Shown piece by piece: positions 21,973 through 33,120 of a DNA stretch of 64,000 nt. The stretch covers positions 118,615,674 to 118,679,673 of the forward strand of contig CM035170.1 in NCBI GenBank assembly GCA_020205615.1, written 5' to 3'. Made by a program: the position numbers and the translations under genes. Source of the DNA: Panax quinquefolius. Lineage: Eukaryota > Streptophyta > Magnoliopsida > Apiales > Araliaceae. The stretch's first letter is position 1. The number at the start of each line of letters is the position of its first letter. The notes beneath the pieces are model-generated. The model was not told the origin of the DNA, ran no database searches, and saw nothing but the letters and a program-made list of their open reading frames with translations.

Positions 21973-23168
21973 TTCATTTCTTATTAAATTGTGGAACTGA
22001 ACTGTCTACGTGAATTACCGCATAGCGGGTGAAAATCCATTGCAGTTTCATATATTCTATTATACTCTTTTGGTTAAAGTTTTATTTATACTACGTGAAA
22101 TTAGTGGAATATCCTCGATATTCAAGGCTTCATCTAAGATTCTTTCAATGGAAATATTCTTACGAGAATTCTTGAATTTTACTCCACAAAGCGAAGATCG
22201 TGTTGACAATTTGGACGTTATTGGTTTCTGGATAAATTAATTCTTGAACTTGTTTTATTGAATTATTATGTCATTGTCATCATCCTCTTTGTTTATATTA
22301 CGTTGAAAGTCATCTCGTGGCTTGCAGAGTGCATAGATGGACTTGGTATGATTATATATGAGAGATTATTTAGTATAATCGTGATCGTAATGTTATAAAT
22401 GATGTGGAAAAAAATTCTCATTTCGTAATGCATTGATGGACAGCTTTTTGGTATGATTATGACTATGAATTCTCTTGATCGAGGGTGCTGAAGATGAATT
22501 GTTTTATGGCCACGATCAAGGCTGTTAATGAAAACACGATTATCTTTGGCCAGTAGTGCATGAATAATTCGTGGTCGTGATACTAAAGAATATCTTTGGC
22601 CTGTAGTGCATGGATGATTTGATGATGTGAATTATTTATTAAGTTGAGTCTCAAATGATAAAAGTAATGAAAACCTTTAAATCATAGAAGATAGTATATT
22701 TTATTCTCTACTTGACTTTTCTAATGGATTCGCTTATTCCCATTGCAGCTTAAACTTGATATTTGTTATATTTTATCGCTTTTCATCTTGTTGAAGACTA
22801 ACGATAAATTATTCTCGCATTATCTTAGTCATAATATTTCTTCTTGAAATTTAATTGAAATTTCAACCTTTTGTTTTTATTATTTTCTTGAAATGAGCGT
22901 GTAGAGACTCTAATGAGGGAGCGAGTGATGGTCTAGATGGTGCATTAAGTAGTCCTCACTATTCGTGAAATAGTGTGATAATAAATATAATGAGGACCCT
23001 ATTGAGTGTGTATATTATGCAGATGATAATATTCTTATTAAAACTCTCAAAGATATGTTTTATCGATTTTTACACGATCGTCAGATAATTAAGTTTATAT
23101 TGTATTTTGTACCACGATATTTGGCGACTCAAGAAAAGGTGATGTATACCTTTTTTGGGGGCGTCACA
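21973..23168 (+). mobile_element. Family-B solo LTR B1, right part
   Basis: Resumes after the A1 insertion, starting with the TTCAT duplication (21973-21977). Contains two ATCTTTGGCC.GTAGTGCATGGATG-like repeats (22536-22625), a splice-acceptor-like CCCATTGCAG at 22739-22748, the GACTAACGATAA stem-loop at 22796-22830, and the terminal TTTTTTGGGGGCGTCACA. The reading frame at 22010-22240 is not a recognisable protein. Confidence 0.85.
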
Positions 23169-23178
23169 GTTAATATTA

Positions 23179-23431
23179 CTCCCTCCGTCCCAGGATAAAA
23201 GTCCTGGTGAATTTTTCACGCATATTAAGAAGAGGAATAAAATGACAAAATTGCCCATAATAATGTCATTAAATATGAAGAGATAATTAGAATAAGAAAA
23301 GTATGAGATATTTAACGCTACGGGCATAATAGAAAAAAATGTGTAAAATTTTGGTTATTAAAAGAAAGTGGACATTTAACATGGGACTATCCAAAATAGT
23401 AATAAGGACTTTTATCCTGAAACGGAGGGTG
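23179..23431. mobile_element. Stowaway-type MITE (copy 2)
   Basis: 253 bp, CTCCCTCCGTCCCAGGATAA at the left and ACGGAGGGTG at the right, with TA at 23177-23178 and 23432-23433. It is inserted about 10 bp beyond the end of solo LTR B1. It lies in the opposite orientation to copy 1 and is about 75 bp shorter. Confidence 0.88.
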
Positions 23432-23810
23432 TATTATTTTTTTGAATAATTTTTTTTCCTGAATCTGGGGTGGGAAATAATTTTTAATTTAAATTTAGAA
23501 TAAAATATGAGTTGAAAAACAATTAACCGATTTAAATTTATATTTTCTTAAAAAAATATGATTGAAAACCTTAAATAACCTAAATAAATAAAATTAGTCA
23601 ACTAACCAATTAAGAGTATGGCCCGGATTAAGAAATACTAGTAGACAAATGAAAGACAGATTTAAAATAGTGGGGTCCGTCCATATTAATTTAAATTGAG
23701 GAGAATTGTGGGCTATCGCGTTTGAGATCTCAATTCGCACGCCAGTCGCCATGTGCCGATTCGAAAGGGTGTGTGCGTGTCCCGTAAGTAATTACTATTA
23801 GTAGTAGTAA
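23432..23810. other. Intergenic, nothing recognised
   Basis: AT-rich to about 23640, then a mixed-composition stretch. No terminal repeats and no usable reading frame. Confidence 0.4.
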
Positions 23811-24130
23811 GGCCGTAAAATAAACAAACAGTTCAAATTCGATTCGTACTCGTTCGATTAAAAATTCGATTCGAGCTCGACTCAAAATATAAATAAGTTA
23901 AATATGAACACATTTTAAAGTTCGATAAATTACTCGAACATTCTTAAATTATTATTTACTATTGATACTCGGATCATATTCGTTAAAAAGTTCAACTACT
24001 AAATTACCGATTCGAATTGTCTTTCATTCGATAAATTAAATGAGTTTCAATCAAATCTTATTTTATATTCAATAAATTTTGTGAAACAAATCTGAGCAAC
24101 TCAATACTCGGATCGACTCGATTTATTTAC
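23811..24130. mobile_element. Possible hAT-like MITE
   Basis: GGCCGTAAAATAAAC near the left end and TTTATTTACAACC at the right form imperfect inverted ends. In between are repeated TCGATTCG, ACTCGTTCGA and CTCGAACATT motifs of the subterminal type. The flanks carry similar GTAAGTAAT/AGTAGTAA sequence, but I cannot fix a clean 8 bp duplication. Confidence 0.4.
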
Positions 24131-25878
24131 AACCGTAAGTAAGTAATAGTAGTCATTTGGATTTGGTTTTGGATGTCGATGTCGTTGTTACTTGTTAGGG
24201 TTGATGGTCCAACACCAACCAGATGGTGTTAAAAATACAGGTTTGTTGGGCCTATAGCATTAGCTTCTCCATTGGTATAAGTGACATTACCCAGTACAGA
24301 CAATGACTATCTGTTTCTTACTGTACCAGTTGTGAACGAGATTGGTCATTGCAGTCGGCTGCACATGGAGAAGAGAGAACTCAGATGTCAGAACATGGCA
24401 CGGGCCACCCACCTGTTGTCGACTATGACTAGTGGATGGGCTAGCTAGCCCAATTGAATGAAATTCCCCATCTTCTCAATATAAATTAATTATTATTGAT
24501 TTTTTTTATTTTAAAAAAAATATGAGTATATTATTAATACAAGTATAAGAATACATACAGAAAGAATCAAATCGAATCAAATCGCAGAAATCAAAAATCG
24601 CAAAAATATGAAAGACTCAATTAAAACCGCACTCAACTATGTTCCACAGATATGTGGCGGTTTTAGGTGGGTTAAATAACTAAAATCACGATTTCGGTTT
24701 TTTCTTACTACCAAAACCGCACGATAAAATAAAACCGCATACGTATGTGTGTATGTATTATCTTTAGTAAATTTAAAGTTACTTTTCACTGAACACGCCG
24801 CAGAAAACCTCAGTCTTGCATTGTAATTTTTTTACCAATTGAAAGATGTTAGGAGTTTTTGAATCAAAAATTAAGCAATTGGGTTTTGGAATTTCGAATT
24901 TGTTTGACGCGTTATTGGAGGGCTTATAAATTGAGGTCTTCGAATGACTTGATCGTTGGTTAATATCAACGCTATAATAGTAATAGTCTAATAGATTATT
25001 TTTAAATTAGGTATAGTTAGAATTATATTCTATCTCCAAAGATATACTTTTAATTTTGGAGAACTAAATAAACATTATTCTTGTTATCGAATATATGATA
25101 TCCGTTGTTTTATATAAGCAGATGTTTTAGCTTTTAAAGACGCTTGATATAATTTTTTCATCACGATTCATTATTTAAGTTAATTCGTCGATGTAAGTTA
25201 TATGTTAAATTTTATTGAAGACTTAGACTTTTTTGTTGTTTCAATTAGTTTTGGAATCGAAATCTCACCAATTAAAATTTACACCAATCAAAAACGATTT
25301 CGTGTGTGATTTTAAATTTTTCAAACCGTACCTAAACAGTTTTGGGTACATCTTTTATCCATAAGTTTTACTTTCTCAGAATTTCAATAATTTTAATGAG
25401 AACAGTCCAATAACTGCTGTGCTTCTGTTCCGTGTATACTTAATTTTATGTTGTGTCAGTATTTGTGTCGGTTAGTTTTTAATGACTATGACAAGAAGGG
25501 AAGGGGGTAGAAGAAGATGAGGAAAGAGATGGAAAAAGGAAATAAAAAGCTTCCTTTCCCTCTTAGATCTTTAAGAAAATTTTGATGAGAAAAAAAATTC
25601 AAGACCAGTCATGTTTTCTTTTTCTCTTCCGTTCTCTTATTTATCAATATATTTTTGTTAATACAAAAAAAAACACTTTTACTAATCATATCTGGTTACT
25701 AAACTAATAATTTATTATTTTTAGAAGTATATATGGAATAAAAATTCTTTTTAATATTAACAAACTTTTTTAAATGAGAGGAGTATAAATTATAAATACT
25801 ATTTTAGTATATTTTTTATTTTCTAGTTATGACAATTATGTATAGTAATATTAGCATGGAAAACTAGAAAGTAATATA
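24131..25878. other. Low-copy-looking intergenic DNA
   Basis: 24150-24470 has balanced composition unlike its surroundings and could be old single-copy DNA. 24560-24740 holds several AAAACCGCA motifs in both orientations, seen in subterminal regions of some DNA transposons, but no ends are found. The rest is AT-rich. No frame above 60 codons looks like a gene. Confidence 0.4.
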
Positions 25879-26143
25879 CTCCTTCCGTCCCAAATTAATT
25901 ACTCAGTTTTGATTTTTTAAAGTCAAATTGACCATTTTTACAATTAATCTTTTTACTATTTTTGCTAAAATACAGGTGAAGAGATTATAACCAAAAGGAA
26001 GTATATACAATTTATTGCTAATCCTAATTTTTATAATTTTAGAAATATATTTATATATGCTTAATTATTAATTCTAAAAATAGTCAATTTGACTTTAAAA
26101 AATAAAAATGAAAGAATTAATTTGAATTTTATGAAAGATTACT
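25879..26143. mobile_element. Degenerate Stowaway-like MITE (copy 3)
   Basis: Starts TA|CTCCTTCCGTCCCAAATT. The inner left arm TTTTTTAAAGTCAAATTGAC pairs with GTCAATTTGACTTTAAAAAA at about 26084-26103, and AAATTAATT pairs with AATTAATTT further out. The right terminus has decayed, so the end is approximate. Different family from copies 1 and 2. Confidence 0.7.
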
Positions 26144-26907
26144 TATGAAAGATAAAATTAATAAAGTACAATAAAAAACATATAAGGTTTTAAGAAGAGG
26201 GTTGATATGTTATCAGAATATATTAAAATAATAAGTGTCGTTTAAAATATTATATTTTATTTGAATAATTATAAAATATTGTTAAAACATATATTAAATT
26301 TAACAATATCATTTTTATTTTTAAAATCTCAATCACCTTTAAAAAAACAAATAAATGTCTGTCCCACAAAAATATATTGAGAGGGTTGGGGATTGAAAAA
26401 CAGGTACAGGGAGATAATTTTAAAATTAAAAATCTCACAACATTAAAGATCTGTCCTACTATTTCATTCGGCCATTGAATTTTGCTACCAAATAAAATAA
26501 AATAAAGTATCATATTCCTTTTGTCATAATAATAGCATTATATATGTTTAGGGTTTTATTGATTTTAAATCGGGAAACCGTTCAAATATGGAACAATTAC
26601 AAAAATTGTTGAAACTTAATATGTAGAATATTCTTTATTTTCAAAATATAAAATAAATTTATATAAGTATCACATTTGTTATTTTCAAAACTTAAATAAA
26701 ATTATAGTAATTTTAAATTTTAAAATTTTAAAAATTAAAATACTGCTCTAATTTAGGAACCAACTTAATAAATATCAAAAATTACAACACATTATTTAGT
26801 CTCAATTTTAAAACTCATATAATTACTCTTGTGGGATCAAAATAAAATATTGAATAAAGTGTCAATGGTTAGTTAATACATATTGACCATTTAATTAAAA
26901 ATATTAA
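26144..26907. other. AT-rich intergenic DNA
   Basis: Very AT-rich. The minus-strand frame at 26250-26513 has low-complexity hydrophobic composition and no family features. Nothing else seen. Confidence 0.4.
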
Positions 26908-28117
26908 TGTAAGACCTCTAAATTTTTAAAATAAAAGTATTCTAATAAATGGTTAAATTGATAAAAGTTTAAAATTAAGGGTGATATTTGAAATTTTTCA
27001 AAAAAAGCAAGTGGCTATAAAATACTTATTATTGTGAGGGAATATTCGTTTGGTACGTGGAATATTCTTGTTGTGGGGAATATTCGCGATTTACGCAGCA
27101 GACCATTTGTGGGCCCATAATGTAATAAGCGCTTTATCGGATGAAGAAAAAGACAAATTTGAGTTTTTATAAATAACGGCAGATAGTTATTCTCAATTAA
27201 CTTTGTTGGAATATCGGTGGTTAAAATACTGAATACGCCAGAATAAGTTAAAGAATACTAGACGGTATTGCACAATATTTTTTCAATTATTGATTCTTAT
27301 ACATGAGAAGGCACTACTCAATAATTGTTCTGAGAATTATTATTCAATATTTTATTTTATTGATTCAATAATTGTTGCGTTGATATTTTATATTATTGTT
27401 GTTTCAATAATTGTCACCGCACAAATATCTCCATTATTAGATCAATAATTCATATTATTTGAATAATATTATGAGATAGCATTATTAGCGCAATGTCTAG
27501 AAAGTTCATCGAGGAGAGGTTTGGTCACCTAATCATGCACCAAAGAAAGAGAAATTCTTATTCGAAAGCCCTCTTTCCTGTAAAGCGGCTGGTCATTATA
27601 AATGTGATTTTGTAATATTATTTATGAATAATTAATTATTGATTCATATGATAAGGAAATATTTATTTTATGTGGATATAAATGTTGGAAATATTTATTG
27701 TGGTTAAAAAATGAAAGAGTTAATGTTGAGGTGTTTTATCAGTATTTTTGTCGGAATGAAGGTATTAAAAAATTAAACCAGTGTTTTTGAGATATATTGC
27801 GTGAGTTATAATTTTTAATCCGACTGTTGGATCGTTGTTATTTTTGGATATGTTATACATATATAAGTTGAGTATATGTCCACAAATTTTGAACCGTTAA
27901 AAATGAACGTATGATTTGTTATGAATTTTAAGAGGTGACTGGTCCAGAAATTGTTGAAGTATCCGAATTTAGCATTTTGGTAGAAAATTCTAGAATTGAG
28001 TGGGTCCCACTTGTGGTTGGTGAAGAAATGTGTTGAATTTTATTTCAAATGTGGTGGGTGGGAATAGTAGCGAGTGTAAAGCCATCATCGGTTGCAGTCA
28101 AGTCTGCTAATATTTTC

Positions 28118-28127
28118 CTATAAATAG
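28118..28127 (+). promoter_or_regulatory. TATA box of family-C solo LTR
   Basis: CTATAAATAG, followed by AGTTAGAATTGAAAATCACACCGTAAA as in family A. Distance to the AATAAA at 30703 is about 2.6 kb. Confidence 0.72.
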
Positions 28128-29435
28128 AATTTAAGTTAGAATTGAAAATCACACCGTAAACATGCTTTCTCTCTTCTCTCTGTAGATTATTGAGTGTATT
28201 TTGTGAGTATTTAGATACTTTGTGAGTTTCATTCATCATCTGAAAGTTTCCTTCAAATCATATCCAGATATCCAAATGTCGGAAGTCTTTGCTTTTTTAG
28301 GTAAGGGATAGTAAGGGATTTTAAGGGTTGTTATGTTTTTCATGTTTCGTAACTTTTCAGACCTTCAAAAATTTTGAAAAATTTTGAAATGATATTTTGA
28401 TGCGTTTTATTGATTGTGTCCAAAAATATTGATTTTTGGATGTATATATTAAGAGTTATGAATTTTATGAGAAAAGACTATTTTAAAAGTAACCGCTTAT
28501 AACTCCTTGTGGTTAACTCCAAAATTGATGAAATTTTTATTGAAAATATATCTATATAATATCAGTGTACTCTGTGAATTTCAGAATTTTTGAATAAAAG
28601 TAAAATTTATGATAAATATCTAAATATTCGGCGGTTTTGGCCATATGAAAAATAGTAAATGAATTTTAAAAATTATGAGAAAAATACATGTTCACTATGG
28701 GACTATATTATGCTAAATTCCAGAAAAAAAAGATTTTTAGAACTGATTTGGTATTTTTCATGAAAATGGACTAGTTATGAATAAATGAATTAAATATGTT
28801 ATGTGAAGGAAGAAAATTGGAAAATAGGATTTTATGACTTGATAATCCTATATGAGGTATATGCAGATTTTTGATGAGGGTTTTGGTTATTGGTGATGAA
28901 AACTTATGAGTTTGGCAGTTTAGGATGATTAAATGCATTATTTAGTAAAGTGTAAAGAATTAAAATAAATTATTTATAAGTTTAAAAAATGTTATTCTTT
29001 CAATATCATTATACCTAGAAATATTGGTATGAATTTTATTGTGGAATTTCTACCTTTTTTGAGTGGGGTTCTTATTCACGAGATTCTTATTCACAACAAA
29101 GTTGGTTTTTTTTCTAACCAAATTATCGTTGATTTATGAATATCGCTTCTTGAGATTAAGTGCAATTGTTGATCATATTATTTTTATTATCATATATAAC
29201 ATTTTTATAACCACGATGTTGAAATTCTCTTTCACTCGAGTATAAAGATGGGTAGATTATTGGTATGATCATGACTAGGGTTCTCTTTGGCGATAGTGAA
29301 AAGTTGAATTGTGGTTGGTATGATCGTGACCATTGAATTTATAATTGAATATCTTTAGCTTAAGTGCAAAAGTGAAATAATCAACATGGTTATAATTATT
29401 GTTTATATAAATTCTGAAATGATTATATATTTCTT

Positions 29436-29672
29436 GAGATATTAATATATTTGGCATATAGTGCAAATATGAACTGTTGATGAATATATTTGGCCTGTAG
29501 TGCAAATATGAACTGTTGAGGAATATCTTTGGCCTGTAGTGCAAAGATGAATTGTTGATGAATATCTTTGGCCCGTAGTGCAAAGATGACTTGTTGTTAA
29601 ATATCTTTGGCCTGTAGTGTAAAGATGGTATGTTGATGAATATCTTTGGCCCATAGTACAAAGATGAAATTG
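29436..29672 (+). repeat. 39-bp hairpin minisatellite in C solo LTR
   Basis: Six copies of a roughly 39 bp unit, GAATATCTTTGGCCTGTAGT then GCAAAGATGAATTGTTGAT. Because the unit is 13 codons without stops, both minus-strand frames here (29275-29661 and 29442-29654) appear as repetitive proteins; I do not regard them as genes. Confidence 0.9.
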
Positions 29673-30802
29673 TTAGTATTATTATAAACAGGAACTATGA
29701 TTTGGTATAACCATGATCTTTGATGTTTCAGGTAAAAACATGTAATGAAAATTATCTTCGTCTTGGATGCGAAGAGGAATTTAGAATTACAATTATGATT
29801 ATAAGTTATTCATATAATTGTGGAAAGGAACTATTGATTGATGTTACAGGGATAAAACATTGTTGGTGGATTTTTAACATGGAGAAGATAATAGACTTTA
29901 TGGTCTATTTGACTCTTCTAATGGATTCGCTTCGTTCAACCGCAACTATGGTTGAAATTTTATCATCTACCATATGTTCTAAATCTACGATTTATTATTG
30001 ATGAAGGCTATTGATAATTTAATTATCTTTAGTCGTGATATTCTTTATTGAGTTAGTTGTCAGGCTCACCCTTTTTGCTTCACAATTTCTTTCAAGTAAT
30101 AAAGAGTGTATTCGGGTCGGAAGAAGTAATGAGGGAATAGAATCAGTGGTCATCATTTAGTAGTTATATTTGGTGAATCAAATAGGGTGAAGCGAACCCA
30201 ACGTTGGAAGGATGTTTTGCCATTATCATACAAGATGTCTAAAGACATACAACCTCGTGTCATCATAAGAGCAGGGGGTTGTGCACATCCACTTCATCGA
30301 GTATATCTACGCCGCACTACCTATATGATCCCGGTGTTTGTTTGAAGTATAATTCTCAATTAGAGACAATGGAGATAATGATATGTCAAGAGAAGACTCA
30401 CCATTGGAAAGAATATGATAGTAATCTTCTCATTTTTCTTTGGGGTCTATCAATCAACCAAGGATAATTACGTGGCCATATGATATCTATCATAACTTTG
30501 GAAGCATGGCTTCCCATGTACGGAAAAGGTTTCTTGAGCACTTTCCAAATATTCTAATTTCTAAAACAGTTTTTGACTATACCTTTATGTAAGGTGTCAT
30601 TGTGACGTGCTATCCAAGGTTGGGATAAAAGTCACAGTTGGTATATATTTGTATCCAAACTCACAACATATGTGTTGTTGTATTTTGCACGACAATTGTT
30701 GTAATAAAGTTTTAGTTGTTTTTCGTACCATGTATTTGGCGACTCAGAATAGGTTGGATGGAATTGACCTATTTTGGGGGCGTCACAATTAACATCCATT
30801 TA

Positions 30803-31091
30803 GGGGGTGTTTGATAAAAACTAAATGAATCTGAATAAAAAAAATTATTTAACAATTGACATGTCAAAAACATCTGAATAACAGATTTTTATTATTTTAC
30901 CCCTTTGAAAAAAATTCAAAATTATTGTAAATTTATTTAACATTACTTAATATTATAAAAATAAAAAAATTCCTTCAACCCATTCAACCAAAAAAATGGA
31001 ACTTAACCATTCAGCCATTCAAACGATTATTTTAAACAAACGTATTAAATAACTGAATTAGTCAGTCATTCAATACTAATCAAACACCCTC
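30803..31091. mobile_element. Tourist/PIF-Harbinger-like MITE
   Basis: 289 bp with ends GGGGGTGTTTGAT and ATCAAACACCCTC and TTA duplications (30800-30802, 31092-31094). TIR and TTA target are typical of Tourist MITEs. Non-coding; it lies 10 bp from the right duplication of the C solo LTR. Confidence 0.88.
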
Positions 31092-31094
31092 TTA

Positions 31095-31709
31095 GTGAGA
31101 GCCACTAAGCAGGTGTTATTGAAAGATTCTCACTTTTCTTTCCTGGTAAAACAAGTTTTAGCATATTCCTTTTTGAAAAAGTACTAGGCAATAATGTGAT
31201 TACTCCAACTAAGGAAATCCGTTTGGTAAAACCATTTTTACTTTCAAATTTTTGTTTTTGTTTTTTTAAAATTAAAAACAAAATATAGTTTTTGATAATT
31301 ATTTTTATTTTAAAAAAGTAGAAGTAAAATCATATTTGACAGTAAAAAAGTGAAAATACAAAAAAATTGTTTATTCAATTTTGATAACACAATAAGTTAT
31401 TTCAACTCTAATAAGTTTCAAACCACAATAACAAAAGTTCAAACTCTACCTCACTTAAATATAAAAATAAAAAACAATGTTTGATTTTTATTTTCACCAA
31501 CAAAAATAAAATATATATAAAATACAAATAAAAATAAAACAATTACCAACTTCACCTTGAATGAACATAGCCATCATTGTATCTAAAAATAAAATATTTT
31601 ATAATAAATCATAATATATATGATAATAAATTTATGCCACATCCCGTTAAAGTTTATCAACCTAACAAATTATTAGATATGCCAATGTTTAAAAAATGAA
31701 AGTGATTAG
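31095..31709. other. AT-rich DNA, possible degraded MITE
   Basis: GTTTGGTAAAACCATTTTTA near 31211 and AAAATAAAACAATTACCAAC near 31532 could be decayed inverted ends of a roughly 340 bp element. The match is weak and no duplication is clear. Confidence 0.3.
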
Positions 31710-31832
31710 CATGAAGTTAATTTTTGTCAATTAATCAATACAGTATCGACACGCAGACTGAAAAGAGATCTCTCCTTGTGTGTCACAACTGTATTAGTCA
31801 ATTGACCAACTTATTATAAAGTTAACTTCATG
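31710..31832. mobile_element. Small foldback/MITE
   Basis: About 123 bp. The left arm CATGAAGTTAATTTTTGTCA..AATCAATACAG pairs with the right arm CTGTATTAGTCAATTGACCA..AAGTTAACTTCATG, an arm of about 40 bp with small gaps. No clear target duplication. It abuts the hAT-like element. Confidence 0.65.
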
Positions 31833-33120
31833 GTAACCGGTAGGGGTGTAAGCGGATATATACGGATTCGAATACAGTAGTATCCGTATCCGTTTATTTG
31901 TGAATACCTTTAAATCGAATACGGATAATATCTGTTTTTTTTCGAATACGAATAATATTCATTTTTTTCGAATACGAATTTTTCGGTTACCATTTACAGT
32001 CCTAACTATAACTAGAATAAAAAAAATGAGTTTTAAAATATAATTTATTAATGAATGAATGTTAATTTATTTATTTTTAATAAATATTTAAATACAATAA
32101 TCAATATTCTAAATTACAATTCACATAAGTTTTCATCATTTTTGAAATCCTAAATTTCAAAATGAATGTTTTACTTTTATTAATGTTTAGATGTTCATTT
32201 TATGTGTGGATTAATATTGTAGTGTAGATTAAAAATTTTACATTGAATATTTAATTATTTTTTCTCTAATACTTGATTAAAACTTTAATAATATGTTTAT
32301 GGAAACTTTTATTTATAACTTATCCACAATACATAGTTTACAATTTACAGAGTTATAAAAAGTTTATTTTGTTTCATTATATTTATGAAGAGTGTGGGTT
32401 ATAATGTATATGTGACAACTGACAACTAGTTAATCCAACTTGATCCAAAATTTACTTTTGACTTGTTTTAAATATTTGGTTTTCTAATTTTTAAATAATT
32501 GGGCAAATGAAAGTGATAAATACTTCCTCCACCAAAAAATTCATAAACGTGAATTAATTAGTCAACTCACTTCTAGATTAATTCTAAATTAATTCGAACT
32601 TAACACATTTTAACAATAAAATTATATTATTCATTGTTCCTGCCTCCTAACATTGCAAGTAAGTTTTGAACGTAAAAAACTTATAACTAGCTAATAACTA
32701 TAATTTTGTTCATCTAGTATATAATTTTCTTGGTAAATGATATATTTTAGATATTTTAACTTTTTAATAGTAAAAATCTATTAACATACTTAAATCAATT
32801 TATTTCAGTTTATTAATACTAGAATAAAATGTTATTTCTTACTTTGTAGAAGTGAAATGATATATTTTTAAAATAATTTTCGTATGGAAGTGAAAACTAA
32901 TTATTATACAAGGATTGCCACTTTAAAAAAATTTATTTTGCTTATTATATAATAATTAATATATATAATTTATTTGGATACGAATTCCAGGTAAGGATCC
33001 GAATCCGGATATCCGTTATCTGACGGATATATTTACGGTTGGATTTTAAACGAATATGAATACACCTATATCCGTATTTGTATCTGTTTATTTGCGTATC
33101 CATTTTTTTAATATGAATAA

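Larger units (their letters stand above)
26908..30787 (+). mobile_element. Family-C solo LTR
   Basis: 3880 bp, TGTAAGACCTCTAAATTT to TTTTGGGGGCGTCACA, flanked by the exact 5 bp duplication ATTAA (26903-26907, 30788-30792). No internal region, so a solo LTR. It shares the GAGAGGTTTGGTCACCTAAT block (near 27513) with family A, then TATA, AGGTAAGGGAT at 28299, GTAGTGCA repeats and AATAAA at 30703-30708. It is about 0.2 kb longer than the minus-strand C LTRs because of an extra segment at about 28305-28985. A C-specific block lies at about 30085-30640. Reading frames inside are repeat- or AT-derived. Confidence 0.92.

Noticed and set aside
24150..24470. Possible host gene or promoter in the balanced-composition stretch
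   Set aside because: No open frame, splice pattern or recognisable motif could be followed; left as intergenic.
29275..29661. 128-codon frame with repeated SSLHYGPKIFIN
   Set aside because: Antisense reading of the LTR minisatellite; a second overlapping frame (29442-29654) shows the same periodicity, so it is a repeat artefact.
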